From NCBI RefSeq assembly GCF_024679245.1, contig NC_090178.1:17610213-17674212 (forward strand): DNA of 64,000 nt. The letters are read 5' to 3'. Shown one piece after another: positions 58,901 to 64,000 of this stretch. The position numbers and the translations under genes were made by a program. Source of the stretch: Pseudorasbora parva. Taxonomy: Eukaryota > Chordata > Actinopteri > Cypriniformes > Gobionidae. Under the pieces are notes generated by a model. That model saw only the letters and a program-made list of their open reading frames with translations. It was not told the origin of the DNA and searched no databases. Every line of letters begins with the position of its first letter. The stretch's first letter is position 1.

Positions 58901-61875
58901 TGTTATGGGTGTGTACAGGTATTAGAGTCAAGGCTTTGAATTCCCAAATGATTACCTGAGATGTAATTTCTCTAAGCTTGCATCTGCCAAGTCATCATTA
59001 GCCCTCTGGTGTATATCTCTCTGGGTCTCAATCTTATGATCATCAGACAGGCCGTCAACTTTATGGATGAACACTTCAAAGTTGATCTCTGGGTTGACTC
59101 TGTACGCCCGTGACACTGTTAGGTGGAGTCGACCAAGGGCCTCCACGTAGTCATCCTTTGAAACATACAAAACGGTATGACTGTATGGTATGGCATTGTA
59201 CAATGTAGAAGCTGACTAGGTTTAGCAAAAAAGCTATACTTGAGGCTACCAAACAAATTGAAAATGACATTTTACATTATTACAAAATTAGAAAAATAGG
59301 TCTCTTCTAAAAAGCAGAAGACAAGAACATTAACAGCTCTTCTTGACACAACAACACAGCATCTTTTGTGAGATATCAAACACTGTTGAAGTCGAGACTT
59401 CTATTAGTTATCAGGTTGGCTAATCTGTGGTCGAATCAACCATATCCTTTCAAATACCGCTCAGCTAGAATAAACACTTATGTGCTGAGAGAAGATACTG
59501 ACTGACTCTGTATCAGCAGAAACACAAAGCCAATCATGTGCCAATTTTTTCCTTAAGCCAATGCAATACAATGAGCCAAGCCTCAATGACAGACAAAATT
59601 CAATTAAATGAAACTAGCATGTCTGGACACAATGGCAAAATTGTAATAATCTAACTACTTACACCCATTAACCCATTTCAACTGCAGTTAATCACAATCT
59701 TTACAAAACCAATTTTATCTGGAAATAATAGAAGTTACAACTAAAACCATAATATTCCACCAATCCTCTCAATGTGAAGTGGTCTCTTAATTTTTTCCAG
59801 AGCTGTAACTGGTTAGTATTTGCAATTACAAAAGAATTCACAAAATAATCCAGCCATCTCAAATTCGTATGCATCACTATGTTGTTCTGTTGGTAAGCAT
59901 GTTATGGGTGTGTACAGTTATTAGAGTCAAGGCTTTGAATTCCCAATTTCACCTGTGCATCGATGACAAATATCAAGGCCCCAGTTCCTCTGAAAATCAT
60001 CTCGTAGTCAAAGGTAGGATCAAAAAAATCCACTTGTCCAGGGAAATCCCAGATCTGGAAGTTGACAAAGGAACTGCTGGAGATGTCATCCTTATAGATC
60101 TTGTTGGTGCTTTCCAGAAAGAGGGTCTCGTTGGGGGACATCTTGTGAAACACCACCTGATAAGTAAAAGATTTTTAAAATATTATCAGCATTCTCAAAA
60201 TGTCTCACCTCCAAATGGTAAGTAATTGAATCAACCAGCAGTTGTGAAATCAAACTAAAAAAGCCTAGTCACATGCTTCATAAGGAGCTTATTGGTGGCA
60301 AGGCTTATGTCTCAGAGGCCTCTGATCAAAACTCTTAAATGTTAAAGCCAAGGTAATTATGGGCACTTTAAAGTTGCACTCTTGCTTGATTGTATTTAAG
60401 TCTGCACTTGATCATTAGATTATACTGATGCCAAGTGTGCGAAACTGAGAAAAATTATTTGAACCAAAAGATATAATTCAACAATATAACATTTTTAAAG
60501 GGTTTTCTGTTTCCGTAGTGCTAAAAGTTTACATTCTTATTTCATCAGTCACCAAAGAAAAAACACTTTGTGTTCGCCACGAAGTAAACATAACTGTGTA
60601 ACTTACGCACTGCGTAAATTACGTGCTGGCATTTGGAACCAGAATTTTACAGATTTCATATTATAATACCCTTTCATATACCCTAAAGGTCATTGTATAA
60701 TTTGCTCACTGCTGACACCTACTGGTGTGGATGCATGGCACTGCTGCCTCATATCTGTTTTTGTGTTTTCCCTCCATGCCTGCTTATGAATTCTCTTCCC
60801 GGAGCAAGTGTGTGTTTTTCATTTTGTGGCATTTGTGACTGTCATGTGTTCATGTCCAGTGCTTGATGATGCAGCATTTATCCTCAATTGGTGGTGTGGA
60901 AGTTCTAGGTTGTTGTGACTTGTTTCGTCAAACCAAAAGGAACTGCTTGTTTGTTTGTTGCGACACTGTTCGTACTTTTAGAATTAGGACTGTTGTATTT
61001 TTATTATCAGTAGAAGTAATTCCAATCAATTGAATCAACTTCATCCCATATAATTGTTAATAATTTTAATAGTATTTTTCAAAATCGCTGTTGATTACTT
61101 TGTGTACAACGTTTTTTAATTAGCAAAACATTATTGAGTGCACTTACAATTACATTAACCAAGATGAGTAATACATGAGAGATGCACTTAAATGTCTTCA
61201 AATGTCATGCACCCTACCCAATTAATAGCATTTGCTTATACAGTATTATGCGCAATAATAGTTAAGGGGGGGGGGGGGGGGGGGGTCATGGTTAAGAATG
61301 AACTAAACCATTTTTAAACATATGTGTGAGAGCTGAAAGGATGTGGTGGGGGATGCTGGATGTATGAATAAGCATTTCAGGTTTTGTTATAAGACATCAC
61401 GTGCCACATCAATGCCGGGTGAGCTATCACAACATGAACATAGGACATCTTCTATATGCTATTCTTAGCCAGCTGACTGAATGTGATGTATTTAGGCCTG
61501 TATGGCATCCAAGTCCGTACATCCACCACTGCTTAAGAAATGGATTGGTTGTAACGACTCTGGGTGGTCATCTTGCCCGTGCAGTGACAGCCAGGCAGCC
61601 CGGGCGGCTCTGACCCGGTTCTAACTCGCTCGGCTAGTCAGCAGGGGGGAAAGAACGTACACTGTCTAAATAAAATCTCTTCCTCCTAACGTTACCTTTT
61701 GTATGGAGGACTTTCCGCTCCTCCTTAATCCCATCAGAAGGATTCTCGGTTTGCTGTCGGAGGGACTGGGACTGTCCTCAATGTCTCCCTCTTCTTCTCC
61801 ATATCCGAAATCTTTGGGAAACGAGTCCGCCACCCCGTAGCTGTCCGCCAGCGGTGCCTCGTACTGGATCGACAT
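55809..61875 (-). CDS. rragc: RagC GTPase gene, complete 7-exon coding sequence
   Basis: Ras-related GTP-binding protein C. RagC forms an obligate dimer with RagA or RagB, is held on the lysosome by Ragulator, and brings mTORC1 there when amino acids are plentiful. Joined exons: 61875-61696, 60156-59953, 59155-58956, 57043-56929, 56676-56534, 56196-56048 and 55960-55809, giving 1143 nt (380 residues plus TAG). All junctions keep frame and use GT-AG. Seen in the protein: N terminus [20 protein letters not shown], which fits RagC rather than RagD; G1 loop GLRRSGKS (49-56); DFPGQ (97-101); HKVD (159-162); and a C-terminal region (about 220-380) that in this family forms the roadblock-type dimerisation domain. 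The acidic N-terminal insert is shorter than in mammals (human protein is 399 residues). Start at 61875 is the first in-frame ATG, with A at -3. In a duplicated fish genome this could be the a or b copy. Confidence 0.96.
56048..56196 (-). CDS. rragc: rragc exon 6 (residues 281-331)
   Basis: Acceptor ATCATGTAG, then [39 protein letters not shown] and [10 protein letters not shown]. Donor GTACGC, phase 1. The following intron is only 87 bp. Confidence 0.95.
56534..56676 (-). CDS. rragc: rragc exon 5 (residues 234-281)
   Basis: Acceptor CTAATAG, then [39 protein letters not shown] and IDVSCIYG. The donor is GTCAGA, a weak match to the usual GTRAGT, but it is the only one that keeps the conserved reading. 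Phase 2. Confidence 0.93.
56929..57043 (-). CDS. rragc: rragc exon 4 (residues 195-233)
   Basis: Acceptor CCTCTGCAG completes Ser195, then [19 protein letters not shown] and [19 protein letters not shown]. Donor GTATGT, phase 0. Spans the end of the GTPase fold and entry to the C-terminal domain. Confidence 0.95.
57699..57824. repeat. Near-perfect 126-bp palindrome in rragc intron 3
   Basis: Centred on TTCTAGAA at 57761/57762. The inner CAAGGGTGAATTGCAAGCAT arm is exactly inverted without a spacer. Outer pairs GAGTGGTCAGTGC / GCACTGACCACTC and AAGGGG / CCCCTT complete it. A TTAA overlaps the left edge (57697-57700), hinting at a TTAA-targeting MITE. No gene. Confidence 0.85.
57825..58360. 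repeat. Probable interspersed repeat in intron 3
   Basis: CCAGCCTGATCTGCTGGCGA near 57999 and AGCTTGATCTGGTGATAGCC near 58318 share a GATCTGSTG core in the same orientation, and CTGCAACTCAGTCTGGAAAC resembles a dispersed fish repeat. A 137-residue plus frame here (57823-58236) has no known domain and is antisense to the gene. Confidence 0.35.
58892..58947. repeat. 56-bp direct repeat, copy 1 (start of intron 3)
   Basis: Lies on the intron side of the exon 3 donor, beginning 8 bases from the splice junction. Matches 59891-59946 at 54 of 56 positions, including GCATGTTATGGGTGTGTACA and AGAGTCAAGGCTTTGAATTC. Flanks on the far side are unrelated. Confidence 0.95.
58956..59155 (-). CDS. rragc: rragc exon 3 (residues 129-195)
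   Basis: Acceptor TTTCAAAG, then [35 protein letters not shown] (guanine-specificity motif HKVD) and [19 protein letters not shown]. It ends after the first two bases of a Ser codon with donor GTAATC, phase 2. The Ser in ADASLEK replaces Gly of the mammalian protein. Confidence 0.95.
59891..59946. repeat. 56-bp direct repeat, copy 2 (start of intron 2)
   Basis: Same orientation as copy 1, exactly 999 bp away, beginning 6 bases inside intron 2 from the exon 2 donor. The two substitutions are T/A and G/T at the fifth TGGTA-following base and in TACAGGT/TACAGTT. Confidence 0.95.
59953..60156 (-). CDS. rragc: rragc exon 2 (residues 61-128)
   Basis: Acceptor TTATCAG, then [19 protein letters not shown] (switch I side), [15 protein letters not shown] (switch II, DFPGQ) and [14 protein letters not shown]. 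Donor GTGAAA, phase 0. The plus-strand frame 59869-60225 is its antisense shadow. Confidence 0.96.
61266..61285. repeat. Poly(G) tract in rragc intron 1
   Basis: Twenty G in a row on the plus strand (C on the transcript). Length may be affected by sequencing error. Confidence 0.8.
61398..61403. promoter_or_regulatory. rragc: E-box CACGTG in rragc intron 1
   Basis: ACATCACGTGCCAC contains TCACGTG, the core of the CLEAR/E-box sites bound by TFEB/TFE3/MITF. It sits about 0.5 kb into the transcription unit. Motif-based inference only. Confidence 0.35.
61696..61875 (-). CDS. rragc: rragc exon 1 (residues 1-60)
   Basis: ATG at 61873-61875, then the RagC-type N terminus with an acidic stretch (EEEGDIEDS, 27-35) and [18 protein letters not shown], which includes the P-loop. 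It ends in AAG with donor GTAACG, phase 0. A longer open frame begins at 61893, but that codon is TTG, not ATG. Confidence 0.95.
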
Positions 61876-62260
61876 GTTGACCCCCCTCCCCAACCCCTTT
61901 AAAATATAACCCGGCCGATTATTAGTAATATAATCAGCATAAAATAAATGCCGAGAGAACCAACATAAAACCTCGTTATAGTATAAATGGATGGAAGCAA
62001 ACTTATTACGGATTCTCCTTTAAATCTTCAGTCTCTTGTGTTTCCCCATCTCGACGAAACGCCCACTTAAAATCGACACTCGCGTGTAATTGGGCGGCCG
62101 TCCCGTTGCTCGTATGCTGATTGGCTAAATAAAGTGTCACTTTACTGAGCTGTTGAAATGCGGGCGGCTCGTTCCAAGTCATGTGCCTGGTGGTCACCTG
62201 ACAAACGGGTTCGTGTAAATGGTGTTTTTTTCCCGACCTTTCACCTGAAACGGTATTTCT
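61876..62260 (-). promoter_or_regulatory. rragc: Probable rragc promoter and 5' UTR
   Basis: Sequence directly upstream of the ATG, more GC-rich than its surroundings. It contains GGGCGG boxes (62092-62097 and 62160-62165), an inverted CCAAT box (ATTGG, 62120-62124), an M-box TCATGTG (62179-62185) and GTCACCTGAC (62193-62202), one base from the CLEAR palindrome. No strong TATA box is placed. The transcription start is not determinable. Confidence 0.5.
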
Positions 62261-63814
62261 TATCTTAAAATGCTGATAAAGAATTGTTGGTAAATGTTAA
62301 ATGTTTATCCCTTTCAATTTTCCCTGTGGGAAAGTGGGCGGATACATTTTATGCCCTGGATATTAAACAAACTGCCCTTTCTAAAACAAGATATCAGCCC
62401 TGTTTTACCAAAGTGACCACTGACACTTTGTATTAATCCATTAATAGGCTAATACCATTTCAATATTATGCATTCCAAATATGGTAGTTCATATTAAATC
62501 ATTAAAAAAATCATATTAAATTAAAACAGACTTTTTAGTTTTAAATTTTAGACCATTCAAAACTTTATTGAACAGTTTAATATGTTGGTGCCACACATAA
62601 ATCGTGTATCCGGCTAAGGTAAGACTAAAGCCAAGATGTTAATGTTCGGTTTTACTAATATATGCACAACCATTGTACAACTATGCTACTGACTATTACG
62701 TCAAATTGCAAAACTTCTGCACTTTAGTTTTTTAGCAACGATGATGGCAAAATACTATATTCATAAATGCACATTTTTATCATTAGGCTAATACCCAAAT
62801 TGAATAATTACCTTTGTGACTTAAACTAAAATAAATCGATAACAAAAAAGTGTCGAACTTGTGGAACTAGACAATGATTTGTTAAAAATTATATAACTCT
62901 ATTTCTTGCCTCTGGAATTTTCTTCTTCTTTTTTTTTTATTTTTACTTCCGTTCCTTCCCACCTTTCTCTTATTATAACTGTATACTGTCATCCATTGTT
63001 GCCTGTTAAGATCATTGGCTAGATGCATTTATTTATCACTGGAATGACGTTTTTGTCGTTATAGGACACAATTAAAAATTACTAAGCAATGGTGGGATCT
63101 GTTAAGATTTCTTAAAATAATCCTAGTAAAGGTTTGCCATCCAAGACTTGATTTGAAGTTCATTTGAGCAACTGTGCTTATAGTTAACTTGGTTCAACTG
63201 AGTAGTTGGATTTTGTTTTGTTATTCGTTTATGCTTTCTTTTTATAAAACAGCAACAACAACAAAAACAAAACAAAAAAATAGCTCAAGTCAAAGTTTAT
63301 ATGTTCAAGGATATATAGCAACTATATAGGCTTTAGTCCAGTAGATGGCGTTGTGAGCACTTAAACAAGTGCTGTGCACAGACTGTGTTCAAAATCGTCC
63401 AAGTATAGCATACCCTCATCCCTACATTACTCGATTATAAACCACTCGGAGGAGTGAATGAAAACAAATGACCAGTTAATTTTTGGTTCCCTGAACAGAC
63501 ATCCTAACGTTCTCTATTGGTTAGCCAGGTAAGTTTTCTTTACGTAAATAGAACGTCTCCCTTAACCTTCCCAGAACGTTCTCAGAACTTATCTCAGTAA
63601 TTGCATTAGTCTTGTATCTGGCGCAAGTTTCCATAACTAGCTCTAAAATTACGTTTTTGAATTACTAAAGGAGGAGTGGGATGATATGCTTAAGAAATTA
63701 ATCTTACACAAACAAAAGCATTTGGCAAAAACCTGACAAATGTCTTGAAATACAAAATCTGAAAAATGCCTTGTAGTGTGGTAAACATTGTAAATAAGCT
63801 CAATAATTCACTCC
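62261..63814. other. AT-rich intergenic DNA upstream of rragc
   Basis: No exon, RNA gene or clear transposon boundary was seen. A GTTCTCTATTGGTTAGCC ... CCCAGAACGTTCTCAGAAC stretch near 63510-63590 resembles a dispersed repeat. No neighbouring gene is reached before the window ends. Confidence 0.4.
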
Positions 63815-63925
63815 AGTCTGTTGAATTATTAGAAAATAATGTGCGCCCGCTCCGTAGCTGCATTAGCTACCACCTCGGGTGTGCATTATTTTCTATAACG
63901 GCCGTGAATTATTCCTTAGGCCTAC
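63815..63925. mobile_element. Short copy of the TTGAATTATT repeat
   Basis: TTGAATTATTAGAAAATAAT pairs with ATTATTTTCTATAACGGCC, bracketing GTGCGCCCGCTCCG and CCTCGGGTGTGC. Same family as 49078-49330. Confidence 0.6.
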
Positions 63926-64000
63926 TTATTCTGCTTCTTTTGCTATTTAGTTGAAATCTAATTCAGAAATGCTCTTTGTCCATATGCTTAGAAAAGACAG

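Noticed and set aside
58892..59946. Tandem duplication of exon 3 or exon 2
   Set aside because: Only the 56-bp intron-side segments are alike. The exons and the rest of both introns do not match.
59869..60225. 118-residue plus-strand frame
   Set aside because: It is the antisense reading of rragc exon 2.
55862..61875. Assignment to RagD instead of RagC
   Set aside because: The N terminus ([20 protein letters not shown]) and the C-terminal tail fit RagC. RagD has a different acidic N terminus and a basic tail.
61876..61893. N-terminal extension of RagC starting at 61893
   Set aside because: The codon there is TTG. The first in-frame ATG is at 61875 and matches the known RagC start.

Overview
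The window looks like nuclear DNA from a teleost fish, most likely a cyprinid (zebrafish/carp group). The evidence is one vertebrate gene with GT-AG introns, long CA/GT microsatellites, and a dense set of interspersed DNA transposons and MITE-like palindromes of the types common in cyprinid genomes. There are no bacterial-style genes, operons, CRISPR arrays or recognisable tRNA/rRNA genes. Species and family names of repeats come from my own recognition and were not checked against a database.

Layout. About 1-54400 is a gene desert with no protein-coding exon I can support. It alternates between (a) AT-rich mobile-element debris and simple repeats and (b) moderately GC-rich, non-repetitive islands rich in TAAT/ATTA, octamer-like and ATGAATAA-type words. 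The islands read like conserved non-coding (enhancer-like) blocks, with the strongest at about 10.4-11.9, 19.05-19.7, 24.9-25.3, 31.3-32.5, 39.2-40.0, 49.6-51.4 and 52.4-52.7 kb. About 54400-62260 holds the only gene: a complete seven-exon RagC GTPase gene (rragc) on the minus strand, with its promoter at about 61.88-62.26 kb. The rest, to 64000, is intergenic.

The gene. Seven exons with consistent splice sites and phases give a 1143-nt reading frame (380 residues plus stop). It has the RagC-type N terminus, G1, G3 and G4 GTPase motifs and a full C-terminal region. RagC pairs with RagA or RagB on the lysosome to recruit mTORC1 when amino acids are available. E-box/M-box-like motifs in its promoter and first intron would fit the known control of Rag genes by MiT/TFE factors, but this is inferred from sequence alone.

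Mobile elements. The most informative structure is a three-layer nest at 35758-38524. A Tc1/mariner-type element is split by a hAT-type element with a perfect 8-bp target duplication, and the hAT element carries a 257-bp foldback element with its own 5-bp duplication. Two copies of the Tc1-like element show a D-x36-E spacing instead of the usual D-x34-E. Other structures are a 0.9-kb foldback flanked by TTAA inside another transposon, a 760-bp inverted repeat at 12.1-12.9 kb, a 126-bp near-perfect palindrome in rragc intron 3, and a 56-bp duplication just inside the donor sites of two consecutive rragc introns.
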